DNA of 64,000 nt from Rhodopseudomonas palustris (lineage in GTDB: Bacteria > Pseudomonadota > Alphaproteobacteria > Rhizobiales > Xanthobacteraceae). Shown here piece after piece: positions 1-11,392 of this stretch; position 1 is the stretch's first letter; every line of letters begins with the position of its first letter. The position numbers were made by a program, and so were the translations under genes. The notes below the pieces were generated by a model. That model had not been told where the DNA came from and did no database searches. It saw nothing but the letters and a program-made list of their open reading frames with translations. The stretch is from NCBI RefSeq assembly GCF_003591005.1, contig NZ_QYYD01000007.1, positions 124,001 through 188,000 on the forward strand, given 5' to 3'.

Positions 1-1
1 T

Positions 2-1597
2 AACGGTGCTCACGGCGCCGATAAATTCGGGCTTAAAAATCTCAAAGGCGTGTACTGGAACTTCGGCGCGCCGCAGCTCTACGAGCACGCCCTGCAGAAC
101 GGCGAAGCAGTGCTATCCGCCGATGGCGCGCTGTGCGCCGACACCGGCGTGTTCACCGGCCGCAGCCCGAAGGACAAGTTCACGGTGCGCGACGCCACCA
201 CCGAAAATACCATGTGGTGGGGTGGTAATCAGTCGATCACGGCAGAACAGTTCGAGACGCTGTATCAGGATTTCATCAAGCACGCAGAAGGCATGCAGCT
301 GTTCGCCCAGGACCTGTATGGCGGCGCCGATCCGACCTTCCAGATCAAGACCCGCGTGTTCACCGAACTCGCCTGGCACTCGCTGTTCATCCGCACCCTG
401 CTGCGCCGTCCCGAGCAGGCCGACCTCGCGAGCTTCGTGCCCGAACTCACCATCATCGACCTGCCGAGCTTCCGGGCCGATCCCAAGCGTCATGGCTGCC
501 GCTCCGAGAACGTCGTGGCGATCGACTTCGCCCGCAGGATCGTGCTGATCGGTGGTACGCAGTACGCCGGCGAGATGAAGAAGAGCGTGTTCACCACGCT
601 GAACTACTATCTGCCCGAGCGCGGCGTGATGCCGATGCACTGCTCGGCCAATGTCGGCCCGGACGGCGACGCCGCGATCTTCTTCGGCCTGTCCGGCACC
701 GGCAAGACCACGCTGTCGGCCGACCCGAACCGCACGCTGATCGGCGACGACGAGCACGGCTGGGGCAAGGACGGCATCTTCAACTTCGAAGGCGGCTGCT
801 ACGCCAAGTGCATCAAGCTGTCGCCGGAAGCCGAGCCGGAGATCTTCGCCGCCTCCAACATGTTCGGCGCGGTGCTGGAAAACGTCGTGCTCGACGAAGT
901 CACCCGCAAGCCGGATTTCGACGACGGCTCCAAGACCGAGAACACCCGCTCGGCCTATCCGCTGGAATCGATCCCGAACGCCTCGCGCACCGGCCGCACC
1001 GGCCATCCGAAGAACGTGGTGATGCTCGCCGCCGACGCCTTCGGGGTGATGCCGCCGATCGCCAAGCTGACGCCGGCGCAGGCGATGTATCACTTCCTGT
1101 CGGGCTACACCGCCAAGGTGGCCGGCACGGAGCGCGGCCTCGGCAACGATCCGGAGCCGGAGTTCTCGACCTGCTTCGGCTCGCCGTTCCTGCCGCGCGA
1201 TCCGTCGGTCTACGGCAACATGTTGCGCGACCTGATCGCCAAGCACGACGTCGACTGCTGGGTGGTCAACACCGGCTGGACCGGCGGCAAATACGGCACC
1301 GGCCATCGCATGCCGATCAAGGTGACCCGCGCGCTGCTCACCGCGGCGCTCAACGGCAGCCTGCGTAACGCGCAATTCCGCACCGACAAATACTTCGGCT
1401 TCGCGGTGCCGACCGCGCTGGACGGCGTGCCGAGCGACATCCTCGACCCGGTCAACACCTGGGCCGACAAGGCCGAGTTCGACGCCACCGCGCGCAAGCT
1501 GGTCGGCATGTTCCAGAAGAACTTCGCCAAGTTCGAAGCCCAGGTCGACGCCGAAGTCCGCGCCGCCGCGCCAGACGTGAAGATGGCGGCCGAGTAA
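2..1597 (+). CDS. pckA: Phosphoenolpyruvate carboxykinase (ATP), 5' end outside window
   Basis: Converts oxaloacetate and ATP to phosphoenolpyruvate, CO2 and ADP, the first committed step of gluconeogenesis; cytosolic. The reading frame is open from base 2, before the GTG at 50 that could be mistaken for a start, and the translated residues before it ([16 protein letters not shown]) match the family's N-terminus, so the true start lies upstream of the window and only a few codons are missing. Visible motifs are GRSPKDKF, the kinase-1a P-loop [16 protein letters not shown], the kinase-2 metal site [10 protein letters not shown], and [15 protein letters not shown]. About 531 residues are present, near the usual full length for the ATP-dependent family. 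A strong hairpin follows the stop. Identification is secure. Confidence 0.96.
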   Translation, partial: NGAHGADKFGLKNLKGVYWNFGAPQLYEHALQNGEAVLSADGALCADTGVFTGRSPKDKFTVRDATTENTMWWGGNQSITAEQFETLYQDFIKHAEGMQLFAQDLYGGADPTFQIKTRVFTELAWHSLFIRTLLRRPEQADLASFVPELTIIDLPSFRADPKRHGCRSENVVAIDFARRIVLIGGTQYAGEMKKSVFTTLNYYLPERGVMPMHCSANVGPDGDAAIFFGLSGTGKTTLSADPNRTLIGDDEHGWGKDGIFNFEGGCYAKCIKLSPEAEPEIFAASNMFGAVLENVVLDEVTRKPDFDDGSKTENTRSAYPLESIPNASRTGRTGHPKNVVMLAADAFGVMPPIAKLTPAQAMYHFLSGYTAKVAGTERGLGNDPEPEFSTCFGSPFLPRDPSVYGNMLRDLIAKHDVDCWVVNTGWTGGKYGTGHRMPIKVTRALLTAALNGSLRNAQFRTDKYFGFAVPTALDGVPSDILDPVNTWADKAEFDATARKLVGMFQKNFAKFEAQVDAEVRAAAPDVKMAAE

Positions 1598-1620
1598 GCG
1601 ACGAACAATATCTACAAACG

Positions 1621-1650
1621 CAAAGGGCGGCCGCGAGGCCGCCCTTTGTC
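1621..1650 (+). terminator. Hairpin terminator after pckA
   Basis: CAAAGGGCGGCC and GGCCGCCCTTTG form a perfect 12 bp stem closed by a GCGA loop, starting 23 bases after the pckA stop. The 3' side ends in TTTG with no long U run, so it could work as an intrinsic terminator or as a protected mRNA end. Confidence 0.7.
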
Positions 1651-1695
1651 GTTACATCAACGCTGCTGCGCTTGACGTTCGCGACTACGAATTCC

Positions 1696-1784
1696 GTCAT
1701 GGCCGGGCTCGTCCCGGCCATCCACGCCTTTTCCGCGTTTCCGTCAGCAAGGCGTGGATGCCCGGCACAAGGCCGGGCATGACG
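1696..1784. repeat. GTCAT-ended palindromic repeat, family A, copy 1
   Basis: An 89 bp element that starts GTCATGGCCGGGC and ends GCCCGGGCATGACG-like, containing nested inverted repeats (GGCCGGG/CCCGGCC and CCACGCCTT/AAGGCGTGG). It differs from the copy at 3826-3914 at only 4 of 89 positions. It sits between the converging ends of pckA and gpmA. Confidence 0.85.
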
Positions 1785-1808
1785 AAAATCAGAATTCGTA
1801 GCTGAGTA

Positions 1809-2432
1809 TCAGCCCGCCAGATCGACCACCGACGCGACGGTCGAGTCGGCGTTGAGGCGGTACACGACCGGGGCGCCGGTGCCGAGTTCGCGCTTGAGGA
1901 TCTGCTCGGGGGTGAGCTTCTCCAGCACCATGATCAGCGCGCGCAGCGAATTGCCGTGCGCCGCCACGATGGTGCGCTCACCGCGCAGCACGCAGGGCAG
2001 GATCTCCTGCACGTAGTAGGGCAGCGTGCGGGCCAGCGTGTCCTTCAGGCTCTCGCCGCCGGGCGGCGGCACGTCGTAGGAGCGGCGCCAGATGTGGACC
2101 TGCTCCTCGCCCCATTTGGCGCGGGCGTCGTCCTTGTTGAGGCCCGACAGGTCACCGTAATCGCGCTCGTTCAACGCCAGGTTCCTGGTGGTTTTCAGCC
2201 CGGTCTGGCCGAGCTCGGCGAGCATCAGATCGAGCGTGGTCTGGGCGCGGGTCAGCACCGAGGTGAAGGCGACGTCGAACGTCAGCCCTTCGGCCTTGAG
2301 CTTCTGGCCGGCCGCCTTGGCTTCGGCGATGCCCTTCTCGGTCAGGCCGGGGTCCTTCCAGCCGGTGAACAGGTTCTTGAGGTTCCATTCGCTCTGGCCG
2401 TGGCGGACGAGCACGAGAAGACGATCGCTCAT
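1809..2432 (-). CDS. gpmA: 2,3-bisphosphoglycerate-dependent phosphoglycerate mutase
   Basis: Interconverts 3- and 2-phosphoglycerate in glycolysis and gluconeogenesis through a phosphohistidine intermediate. The 207-residue product opens with [17 protein letters not shown], whose RHG carries the catalytic histidine, and also has [12 protein letters not shown], the PPPGGESL segment and the second histidine in AAHGNSLRA. The frame is open further upstream, but the ATG at 2432 gives the standard N-terminus. It lies 32 bp downstream of dapB on the same strand, so the two are probably co-transcribed. Confidence 0.95.
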   Translation of the reverse strand: MSDRLLVLVRHGQSEWNLKNLFTGWKDPGLTEKGIAEAKAAGQKLKAEGLTFDVAFTSVLTRAQTTLDLMLAELGQTGLKTTRNLALNERDYGDLSGLNKDDARAKWGEEQVHIWRRSYDVPPPGGESLKDTLARTLPYYVQEILPCVLRGERTIVAAHGNSLRALIMVLEKLTPEQILKRELGTGAPVVYRLNADSTVASVVDLAG

Positions 2433-2464
2433 TGTCGGAATTCCGTTTGCTGCTGCGATGAGTG

Positions 2465-3280
2465 TCAGAAGTCGGCAAGCCCGAGCACGTCGGCCATCGA
2501 GTAGAGGCCCGGCTGTTTGCCGTGCGCCCACATCGCCGCCTTGAGTGCGCCGTGGGCGAAGATCATGCGATCCTCGGCCTTGTGGGTGAGTTCGATCCGC
2601 TCATAGGGCCCGGCGAAGATCACGCTGTGATCGCCCGTGACGGTGCCGCCGCGCAGCGATGCGAAGCCGATGTCGCCGGTCTTGCGTGCGCCGGTGAAGC
2701 CGTCGCGGCCGCGCGCCGAATGCGTCTCCAGGTCGACATTGCGGCCGGCCGCCGCGGCCTCGCCGAGCAGCAGCGCGGTGCCGGACGGCGCGTCGATCTT
2801 GGCGCGGTGATGCATCTCGACGATCTCGATGTCGAAGCCGTCGTCGAGCGACTGCGCCACGCGCCGCGTCAGCGCCGCCAGCAGATTGACGCCGAGGCTC
2901 ATATTGCCGGACTTCACCACGATCGCCTGCCTGGTGACGCTCTGGATCACCGCATTGTCGGAGGACGACAGCCCGGTGGTGCCGATGACGTGGACAATGC
3001 CGCGCTGCGCCGCGATCGCCACATTGGCGAGCGTCGCGGCCGGCACGGTGAAGTCGAGGATGCCGTCGGCATTGGCCGACAGCTTCCACAGATCGCCCGA
3101 CAGCTCGACGCCGTTCGCCGGCAGGCCGGCGAGCAGGCCGGCATCCTTGCCGAGCAGCTCCGAGCCCGGCGCTTCGAGCGCGCCGGTCAGCACCACGCCT
3201 TTGGTCTCGCTGATCGCCCGCGTCAGGGCGCGGCCCATGCGGCCGCCGGCTCCGGCAACGATCAGGCGCATCTCGGACAT
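2465..3280 (-). CDS. dapB: 4-hydroxy-tetrahydrodipicolinate reductase
   Basis: Reduces the dihydrodipicolinate precursor with NAD(P)H in the diaminopimelate/lysine pathway. The 271-residue product, starting at the ATG at 3280 ([16 protein letters not shown]), shows the dinucleotide-binding [10 protein letters not shown] at residues 9-18 and the signature [16 protein letters not shown], which holds the catalytic His and Lys. An upstream extension of the frame to 3394 is low-complexity and was not used. The next gene on this strand is gpmA. Confidence 0.95.
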   Translation of the reverse strand: MSEMRLIVAGAGGRMGRALTRAISETKGVVLTGALEAPGSELLGKDAGLLAGLPANGVELSGDLWKLSANADGILDFTVPAATLANVAIAAQRGIVHVIGTTGLSSSDNAVIQSVTRQAIVVKSGNMSLGVNLLAALTRRVAQSLDDGFDIEIVEMHHRAKIDAPSGTALLLGEAAAAGRNVDLETHSARGRDGFTGARKTGDIGFASLRGGTVTGDHSVIFAGPYERIELTHKAEDRMIFAHGALKAAMWAHGKQPGLYSMADVLGLADF

Positions 3281-3430
3281 CGGCTTGCGATCCTTTCTGG
3301 CGATCGACGGGTCACTGCCCCGCGAGGCCCGGTGCTGCGACCGGTGCTCCGCCAGACAGGCTCGGGGTATAGCGGCCACCGTCCGGCGCGGCAACTGATC
3401 GCACGGCCGCCGCGCTTGCTGCGGCGCCGT

Positions 3431-3742
3431 TCAGGCCTGCGGTTGCGGGCCGTCGTAGCCTTCGACGATCACGATCTCGCCTTGCGAATACGGCCCGCGG
3501 GCCTTGATCAGCGCCTGATATTCGGGCGAGTGGTAGCACGCCAGCGCGGTGGCGTAGTCCTTGAACTCGATCACCACGTTACGCGAGCGCGACGGGCCTT
3601 CATGCGCCTCGTAGGTGCCGCCACGGGTGAGAAACTTCGCCCCGAACTTGGCGAACACCGCGCCGTTATGCGCGACGTAGTCGCGCTTGTAGCCGTCAAG
3701 ATCGTGCACGTCGATCCGCGCCACCCAGTAGCCTTTGGCCAT
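3431..3742 (-). CDS. DUF1330 family protein
   Basis: A 103-residue cytosolic protein beginning MAKGYWVARIDVHDLDGY. The pattern of a short ferredoxin-like (dimeric alpha-beta barrel) fold with YEAHEGPSRSRNVVIEF and the ending YHSPEYQALIKAR...IVIVEGYDG is typical of DUF1330, a family without an agreed biochemical role. ATG at 3742 is preceded by a GGAGA-like site. It has its own gaps on both sides and is probably monocistronic. Confidence 0.85.
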   Translation of the reverse strand: MAKGYWVARIDVHDLDGYKRDYVAHNGAVFAKFGAKFLTRGGTYEAHEGPSRSRNVVIEFKDYATALACYHSPEYQALIKARGPYSQGEIVIVEGYDGPQPQA

Positions 3743-3825
3743 CGTTGTCTCCTGAGAGTTTGACGCAAAACTAAGGCCGGATTCTTGGCCACATTTTGCA
3801 ATCGGCTCGTTTGCTTACAGAGTCC

Positions 3826-3914
3826 GTCATGGCCGGGCTTGTCCCGGCCATCCACGCCTTTTCTGCATTTCCGGCAGCAAGGCGTGGATGCCCGGCACAA
3901 GGCCGGGCATGACG
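3826..3914. repeat. GTCAT-ended palindromic repeat, family A, copy 2
   Basis: An 89 bp copy nearly identical to 1696-1784, in the gap between the DUF1330 gene and the end of pyrF. It has the same nested stems, so RNA from either strand would fold into a long hairpin. Confidence 0.85.
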
Positions 3915-3964
3915 CGTGGAGACGGAACTGCTCGATCTCATAGACCGCATATCCGGCCAGGCTG

Positions 3965-4672
3965 TTAGCTCCGACCTGCTTGCTCGATTTCTGCGACGAT
4001 CGCGTCGGCCGCCGCTTTCGGGTCCGCCGCCTCCATCACCGGCCGTCCGACCACCAGATGGCTGGCGCCGGCGGCGATCGCCTTGGCGGGCGTCATGATT
4101 CGCTTCTGATCACCGGCGGCGGCGCCGGCCGGGCGGATGCCCGGCGTCACCAGCGCCATGTCCGGGCCGATCAGGCCGCGCAGATGGCCGGCTTCCTCCG
4201 GCGAGCACACCAGCCCGTCGACCCCGATCGCCTGCGCCTGACGGGCGCGGGCCTCGACCAGATCGCGAACGCCGAGCGCATAGCCGGCGTCGGTGAGATC
4301 GCGGTCGTCATAAGAGGTCAGCACGGTGACGGCGAGGATCTTGGGGCCGGAGCTGCCACGCGCCTCGACCGCGGCCTTCATGGTCTGCGGATAGGCATGC
4401 ACGGTGAGGAAGGTCGCCCCCAGCGAGCTGAGGCTCTCGACGCCGCGCGCGACGGTGTTGCCGATGTCGTGCAGCTTGAGATCGACGAACACCTTCTTGC
4501 CGGCGCGCGCCAGCTTCTCGACCAGCGGCAGGCCGCCGGCGTAAGCGAGCTGATAGCCGATCTTGTAGAAGCCGACGCTGTCGCCGAGCCGGGCGATCAT
4601 CGCTTGCGCGGCATCGACGCTCGGAACGTCGAGCGCGACGATCAGCCGGTCACGAGCGGTGGTGTCGGCCAT
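3965..4672 (-). CDS. pyrF: Orotidine 5'-phosphate decarboxylase
   Basis: Decarboxylates OMP to UMP, the last step of de novo pyrimidine synthesis. The 235-residue product starts [18 protein letters not shown] and contains the active-site [13 protein letters not shown] (the DxKxxD charge network). The C-terminal phosphate loop is VTPGIRP...VVGRPV. It begins 4 bp after the flavin reductase stop, so the two form a tight operon. Confidence 0.95.
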   Translation of the reverse strand: MADTTARDRLIVALDVPSVDAAQAMIARLGDSVGFYKIGYQLAYAGGLPLVEKLARAGKKVFVDLKLHDIGNTVARGVESLSSLGATFLTVHAYPQTMKAAVEARGSSGPKILAVTVLTSYDDRDLTDAGYALGVRDLVEARARQAQAIGVDGLVCSPEEAGHLRGLIGPDMALVTPGIRPAGAAAGDQKRIMTPAKAIAAGASHLVVGRPVMEAADPKAAADAIVAEIEQAGRS

Positions 4673-4676
4673 GTGG

Positions 4677-5258
4677 TTACCTCATCATCTGCTGGGCGAA
4701 GTCGATCAATTGCCGAACCATCGCATCCATCGCGGCGATGTCGGCGGCAAGTTTCAGCCGATCGCGCTCGTCATAGGCCTGGTGGGCGAACGATAGCGTC
4801 AGCTGATTGGGGATCACCGGCGCGCGGCACCCCGACAGGATCAGCCGCAGCGCCGCCAGACAGCGCGCGCCGCCGAGCTTGCCTTCGGAGGCCGCAGCCA
4901 GCGCGAAAACGCGCTCGCGAAATACCTGGCCCTGGGTCTCGTGCGGATCCTCGACCCGCGACACCCAGTCGATCGCGTTCTTGAGGAGCGGCGGCGGCGC
5001 CGAGTTGTATTCCGGGCTGACGAGCAGCACGCCATGATGCGCGCCGATCATCCGCTTTAGCTTCACGGCATTGATCGGCACACCGGACTTCGCTTCCAGA
5101 TCGGCGTCGTAGATCGGCAGCGGATAGTCGGCGAGCGAGATCCGGGAGACGTCGACGTCGGCGCGGGCGAACTCATAGGCCGCGGCCGCGGCCAGCCGCA
5201 CATTGTGCGAGCCGGTGCGGAGCGAACCCGGAATGATCAGGATCTTGACCGCGGACAT
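4677..5258 (-). CDS. NADPH-dependent FMN reductase family protein
   Basis: A flavodoxin-fold oxidoreductase of the FMN reductase/chromate reductase/azoreductase group. The 193-residue product has the FMN phosphate loop [10 protein letters not shown] near the N-terminus and the flavin-contacting [21 protein letters not shown] around residues 80-100. ATG at 5258 has AGGAG 9 bases upstream; the adjoining GTG at 5261 is an alternative start one codon longer. It is translated just ahead of pyrF. The physiological electron acceptor cannot be told from sequence. Confidence 0.85.
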   Translation of the reverse strand: MSAVKILIIPGSLRTGSHNVRLAAAAAYEFARADVDVSRISLADYPLPIYDADLEAKSGVPINAVKLKRMIGAHHGVLLVSPEYNSAPPPLLKNAIDWVSRVEDPHETQGQVFRERVFALAAASEGKLGGARCLAALRLILSGCRAPVIPNQLTLSFAHQAYDERDRLKLAADIAAMDAMVRQLIDFAQQMMR

Positions 5259-5359
5259 CACGCCGAACTCCTGCCGGCCAGCGGACGCATGGCCGCGCTT
5301 TGTTTAGCGAAACGGCGCGGCGGGGAAACCGGAAAAATCCGGACAGAGAGGGGAAGGGC

Positions 5360-5965
5360 TCAGCCCTTGCGATACACCCAGACCCGGGCAGGCGGGATGT
5401 TCATCCAGATCCGCTCGGAGGCTTCGGTGACGACGCCGGGGAGCGATTTGGGGATCGGGGGCGCAACCGAATAGGTGAACTGCACGAACGGGGCGCCGGG
5501 ATCGAGCAGCGTGAAGGAATCCCGGATCAGCTTCATCCGGGTCAGCATCGGCTTGGTGACCAGCGGCAGGCCGGACACCACCGCGGTCGCCGGCTCCGGC
5601 AGCACCTGCCACAGCGTGTCGCGCAGCCGGTAGGCGTCGCCCTGAACGACGGTGGCTTGCGGATAACGCTCGCGCAGCAGCGCGCAGAAGCCGGGATTGT
5701 ATTCGACCAGCACGAGGCGCTTTTGATCGACGCCGTGCTCGACCAGCGCGTTGGTGATGGCGCCGGTCCCCGGGCCAAGTTCGATGACTGGCCCGGTCGA
5801 GTGGATATCGACATATTGTGCCATGGTGCGGGCGAGCAATTTGCCCGACGGCATTACCGCGCCCATGTGCAGCGGCTTCTCGATCCAGGAACGCAGGAAG
5901 CGCACCTCGTCATCGAGAGGACGGGGCGGCTTCTTCAACGCACGAGCCGTGGACTGCAAAGCCAT
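5360..5965 (-). CDS. pmtA: SAM-dependent methyltransferase, likely phosphatidylethanolamine N-methyltransferase (PmtA type)
   Basis: A 201-residue class I methyltransferase. The SAM-binding motif I is VIELGPGTGAITNALV at about residues 59-74, and VVSGLPLV is the post-II segment. The overall layout (FLRSWIEKP.., GAVMPSG, ending NIPPARVWVYRKG) matches the rhizobial-type PmtA, which methylates phosphatidylethanolamine stepwise to phosphatidylcholine at the inner membrane. It has no membrane segment, as expected for this type. It is the next gene after dnaJ on the same strand, 90 bp away, with a promoter-like sequence in the gap. The rRNA adenine dimethyltransferase family is the main alternative, but its catalytic N-P-P-Y motif is absent. 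Confidence 0.75.
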   Translation of the reverse strand: MALQSTARALKKPPRPLDDEVRFLRSWIEKPLHMGAVMPSGKLLARTMAQYVDIHSTGPVIELGPGTGAITNALVEHGVDQKRLVLVEYNPGFCALLRERYPQATVVQGDAYRLRDTLWQVLPEPATAVVSGLPLVTKPMLTRMKLIRDSFTLLDPGAPFVQFTYSVAPPIPKSLPGVVTEASERIWMNIPPARVWVYRKG

Positions 5966-6019
5966 TCCGCTACCAAACCGGGAGGTATTCGCCCAGTGTC
6001 AAATTATTGTTACATCACA

Positions 6020-6046
6020 ACTATAGGGCACATCCCGGCCGGTCAA
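6020..6046 (-). promoter_or_regulatory. Candidate promoter for pmtA
   Basis: Read on the minus strand, TTGACC and TATAGT are separated by 15 bases, 55 bp upstream of the pmtA ATG. The same bases also read as CTTGAC-N15-CTATAG, a short-spaced RpoH-like arrangement. The spacing is below optimum, so this is tentative. Confidence 0.35.
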
Positions 6047-6055
6047 GTTAGACAG

Positions 6056-7195
6056 TTAGGGAGTGCTCGTGCGGGAGCCGAAGAAGTCCTTGACCATGGA
6101 GAAGAAACCCGCGGCCTCGGGTTGGGTTGCACCGGACGATAATTTTTCGAACTCGGCCAGCAACTCCTGCTGCTTCTTGGTCAGATTTTGCGGCGTTTCC
6201 ACGGCAACCTGAACATACATGTCGCCGACCTGGCGCGAGCGCAGCACCGGCATACCCTTGCCGGCAATCCGGAATCGACGGCCGGTCTGGGTGCCTGACG
6301 GGACCTTCACCTTGGTCTTGCCGCGTTCGATGGTCGGCACTTCGAACTCGCCGCCGAGCGCCGCGGTGACCATCGAGATCGGCACACGGCAGTGCAAGTC
6401 GGCGCCGTCGCGCTGGAAGATGTCGTGCGGGGCCAGCGACAGGAAGATGTAGAGATCGCCGGGCGGGCCGCCGCGGACGCCGGCTTCGCCCTCGCCAGCG
6501 AGACGGATGCGGGTGCCGTCCTCGACGCCCTGCGGGATGTTGACCGACAGGTTGCGCTCTTTGGTGACCCGGCCGGAGCCGCTGCATGACGGGCACGGGT
6601 CTTCGATGGTCTGGCCGCGGCCCTGGCAGCTCGGGCAGGTACGCTCCAGCGTGAAGAAGCCCTGGGCCTGGCGGACGCGTCCGGCGCCGCCGCAGGTCGC
6701 GCAGGTCTTCGGCTTGGTGCCGGCCTTGGCGCCGGTGCCGGAGCAGGGATCGCAGGTGACCGAGACCGGAATCTCGATCTGCGCGGTCTTGCCCTTGTAG
6801 GCGTCCTCGAGGGTGATCTCCATGTTGTAGCGCAGGTCGGCGCCGCGCTCGCGGCCGCTGCCGCGGCCGCGCTGGCCGGCCATCCCGAACAGATCCTCAA
6901 AAATGTCGGAGAACGACGAGGCGAAGCCGGCGCCGAAGCCGGGACCACCGCCGCCCATGCCCTGTTCGAACGCAGCATGGCCGTAGCGGTCATAGGCGGC
7001 GCGCTTGTCGCCGTCCTTGAGCACCTCATAGGCTTCGTTGATTTCCTTGAACCGGACCTCGCTCGAGGCGTCACCCGGATTGCGGTCCGGGTGCCATTTC
7101 ATCGCCAGCTTGCGGAAGGCGCTCTTGAGCGTCGACTCGTCGGCACCGCGCTCGACTTCGAGGGTTTCGTAGTAGCAACGTTTGGTCGTGGACAT
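6056..7195 (-). CDS. dnaJ: Chaperone DnaJ (Hsp40)
   Basis: Co-chaperone that delivers unfolded clients to DnaK and stimulates its ATPase. The 379-residue product has the J domain with HPDRNPGD near residue 34-41, the Gly/Phe-rich linker ([14 protein letters not shown]), four CxxCxGxG zinc repeats ([32 protein letters not shown]) and the C-terminal substrate domain. It follows dnaK with a 155 bp gap, so it is probably read from the RpoH-type dnaK promoter. Confidence 0.97.
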   Translation of the reverse strand: MSTTKRCYYETLEVERGADESTLKSAFRKLAMKWHPDRNPGDASSEVRFKEINEAYEVLKDGDKRAAYDRYGHAAFEQGMGGGGPGFGAGFASSFSDIFEDLFGMAGQRGRGSGRERGADLRYNMEITLEDAYKGKTAQIEIPVSVTCDPCSGTGAKAGTKPKTCATCGGAGRVRQAQGFFTLERTCPSCQGRGQTIEDPCPSCSGSGRVTKERNLSVNIPQGVEDGTRIRLAGEGEAGVRGGPPGDLYIFLSLAPHDIFQRDGADLHCRVPISMVTAALGGEFEVPTIERGKTKVKVPSGTQTGRRFRIAGKGMPVLRSRQVGDMYVQVAVETPQNLTKKQQELLAEFEKLSSGATQPEAAGFFSMVKDFFGSRTSTP

Positions 7196-7350
7196 CCGTC
7201 AAACCTGCTCGAACTCGCTTCATCGCTGCGCAACTTTCAGCGTGAGCGTGCGGCGGTCGCGCCGCGTTTGGCCTAACGAAAAACAACCCCCACCCGATGA
7301 TCGCAAGGCTGCGCTCGTCAGATGGGGGTCGCGGTCTCCGTTACGACGTC

Positions 7351-9252
<1,902 letters not shown>

Positions 9253-9612
9253 AGTGCTCATTCCTTCCTTTTGCGGCGGGTCGGGCGGGCCCTGGCGGCG
9301 CACCAGTCCAAACCCCCAGATATCACTTGCGCGCGATTGTGCGGCGGTGAGCCTCATATAGGAGGGGGGGGTGGTGGCCGCAAGGACTGGCGCGGGGCTG
9401 CGATCACGAAAACATGGGCTTTGATGAATCCCGTGTGATCGCCGAGATGGCGCGGCCGGAGCCGGTTTGCAGCGCCGGCGCGGCGGCTCGTCCCACTGCG
9501 CGGTTGCGTCTTGACGTCGGGACTAAACATGGTCTGGTGAGCGTCCGCCACGACGCGGGAATGGCCGATTGACCGGCGCGGCACGGCGCGGGCCGACCAT
9601 CGAACGGCCGCA
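9253..9612. other. Non-coding gap upstream of dnaK
   Basis: A 360 bp divergent gap between dnaK (minus) and the secreted protein gene (plus). It holds the RpoH-type dnaK promoter at 9356-9384 next to a long G run on the plus strand (9361-9371). No convincing gene was seen; short frames here lack ribosome sites. Confidence 0.6.
9356..9384 (-). promoter_or_regulatory. RpoH (sigma-32) type promoter of dnaK
   Basis: On the minus strand CTTG is followed after 18 bases by CCTATAT, which fits the alphaproteobacterial heat-shock consensus CTTG-N17/18-CYTATnT. It lies about 105 bp upstream of the dnaK ATG. The spacer is mostly C. Confidence 0.75.
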
Positions 9613-9634
9613 TTGCGATCTCAGGAGAGCCCCG

Positions 9635-10611
9635 ATGAGACAGACAGCGCGCCTCTTTGCGATCGCCCTGAGTTTAACCCCGGCCGTCGCCGTCAGCTCG
9701 CCGCGACGCTGGCGGCCACGCCGGCGCTTGCGGCCGATGCGATTTATCCGCGCGGCATCCGGGTCGGCATCGTGCCGATGCCGGGATTGACTGAGTCGCA
9801 GAGCTTTCTCGGCTTTGAATCACCCGGACATGGCGTCAAGGTGCTGCTGGCGGAATTGCCTGGTCCCGCTTATGGCGAAGTCGAAGCCGCCTTCAAGGCG
9901 CTGCCCGACAGCCCCGCCATCAAGGTCAAGCCACAGAGCGTCGAGACGCCGGCCGGCACCGCGTACTACACGGCCGAGGACGCAGTCGCCGGCACCGACA
10001 AGGTGCGGCGCTACTCGCTGATCGTGCCCGGCGGCAAGGCGTTCTCCGGCTATGTGGCGGTACAGATCGCCGACAGCGAGGCGACTAATTTTCCCGAAGA
10101 CGCCGTCAGGAAAATGCTCAGCACGGTGACGGTGCGGCCGGAGGTGCCGGTCGCCGAGCAGATCGCCCAGATGCCGTTCGACGTGCGCGAGATGGCCGAC
10201 TTCAAGAAGGTGCGGATGCTGGCACCAGGGGCCGCGCTGCTGCTCGCGGACGGCAACGAGGACACCGGCATCGAAGCCGCGCCGTTCATGGTGCTCGGCC
10301 TGATCGGCTCGGTGCCGGAGCAAAACGACGATCGCGCCCGCTTCGCCCAGCAGGCGGCCGCCTCGATCCCGGGATTGCGCGAGGCCCGGATCACCAGCTC
10401 CGAGCCGCTGCGGATCGACAGCCAGCCCGGCTACGAGACCCGGCTCGAAGGCATCAGCGGCAAGGACAATACGCCGGTGACCGTGGTGCAATGGCTGCGG
10501 TTCGGCAGCTCCAACGTGGCGCTGCGGGTGATCGGCAGCACGCCGCGGGACAAATGGGCGGAGGCATTTCCGCGCTTTCGCAAGGTCCGCGACGGACTGA
10601 AGCCGCGCTGA
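9635..10611 (+). CDS. Secreted protein of unknown function, apparent frameshift in signal peptide
   Basis: The body of the protein (from about 9690 to 10611, near 300 residues) is a single frame that I do not recognise; it begins ADAIYPRGIRVGIVPMPG after a signal-like LAATLAATPALA and has no obvious catalytic motif. The best start, ATG 9635 with CAGGAG 7 bases upstream, gives a good signal-peptide beginning (MRQTARLFAIALSLTPAVA) but in the neighbouring frame. The two halves would join into one ordinary signal peptide if one base were restored between about 9675 and 9705. Without that, the main frame can only start from a TTG at 9613 with an uncharacteristic N-terminus. Either the gene is damaged in this strain or the sequence has a one-base error. 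The coordinates span the inferred original gene. Confidence 0.65.
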
Positions 10612-10664
10612 TCGCACGGCTTCGTCTCCTCACACCGAAAACCTTCGGCTGAGCGGCCCGGCGA

Positions 10665-11288
10665 TCAGGCCGCGCCGCCGGGCTCGCTTCCATTCGAAGC
10701 GGGCGCCGGCTTGGCGCCGCCCTTCGAGACGCCGACCAGCGCCGGACGCAGCACGCGATCGCCGATTGTGAAGCCGGCCTGTACTACCTGCACCACGGTG
10801 CCGGCGGGCACCGACGGATCCGGCACTTCGTACATCGCCTGCTGGAAGTTCGGATCGAACTTCTGCCCCTGCGGATCGAACTTCTTGACGCCGTTCTTTT
10901 CCAGCGCGTTGAGCAGCGAACGCTCGGTGAGTTCGACGCCTTCGATCAGACCCTTGAGCCCTGCATCCGCATTGGCGCGGGCTTCGGCCGGCACGGCATC
11001 GAGCGCACGCTGCAGATTGTCGGCGATGTCGAGCACGTCGCGCGCGAACGCGGTGACCCCGTAGGTGCGCGCGTCGGCGACTTCCTTCTGGGTGCGCCGC
11101 CGCAAATTCTCCATCTCGGCCAGCGTGCGCAGCATCTTGTCGCGCGCCTCGGCGGCCTCTTTCACCAGCGCCTCGTTGGCGCCTTCTTCCGGGTCGTCCG
11201 GCATGATGTACGGCTTGGAAACCACCGGATCGGCGGCGGCCTGCGCGTCGTCCTGGTTGTTGTCCTTGGGTCCGTTGGGATCGGTCAT
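10665..11288 (-). CDS. grpE: Nucleotide exchange factor GrpE
   Basis: Releases ADP from DnaK and so drives the chaperone cycle. The 207-residue product has an acidic, disordered N-terminus, a long coiled coil ([20 protein letters not shown]) and the C-terminal beta domain with the signature [20 protein letters not shown]...[21 protein letters not shown] 11288 has AAGG 7 bases upstream; a GTG one codon earlier is an alternative. hrcA lies upstream on the same strand, but grpE has its own promoter candidate in the gap. Confidence 0.96.
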   Translation of the reverse strand: MTDPNGPKDNNQDDAQAAADPVVSKPYIMPDDPEEGANEALVKEAAEARDKMLRTLAEMENLRRRTQKEVADARTYGVTAFARDVLDIADNLQRALDAVPAEARANADAGLKGLIEGVELTERSLLNALEKNGVKKFDPQGQKFDPNFQQAMYEVPDPSVPAGTVVQVVQAGFTIGDRVLRPALVGVSKGGAKPAPASNGSEPGGAA

Positions 11289-11342
11289 CACGCTACCTTT
11301 TTGAAGAAAACGTCTGCAGGGGCCGCAAATGGGCTGGCCGGG

Positions 11343-11371
11343 ATATCGTGGTTTATGCGGCGAAAATCAAG
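11343..11371 (-). promoter_or_regulatory. Candidate RpoH-type promoter of grpE
   Basis: On the minus strand CTTG is followed after 19 bases by CGATAT, the same spacing as the dnaK promoter (CTTG-N19-CTATAT) with one mismatch in the -10. It sits about 55 bp upstream of the grpE start, between hrcA and grpE. Confidence 0.5.
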
Positions 11372-11392
11372 CGAGCGCGGCGATGCGGGCGA

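Noticed and set aside
2462-3763. 433-codon plus-strand frame opposite dapB
   Set aside because: Antisense shadow of dapB and the DUF1330 gene.
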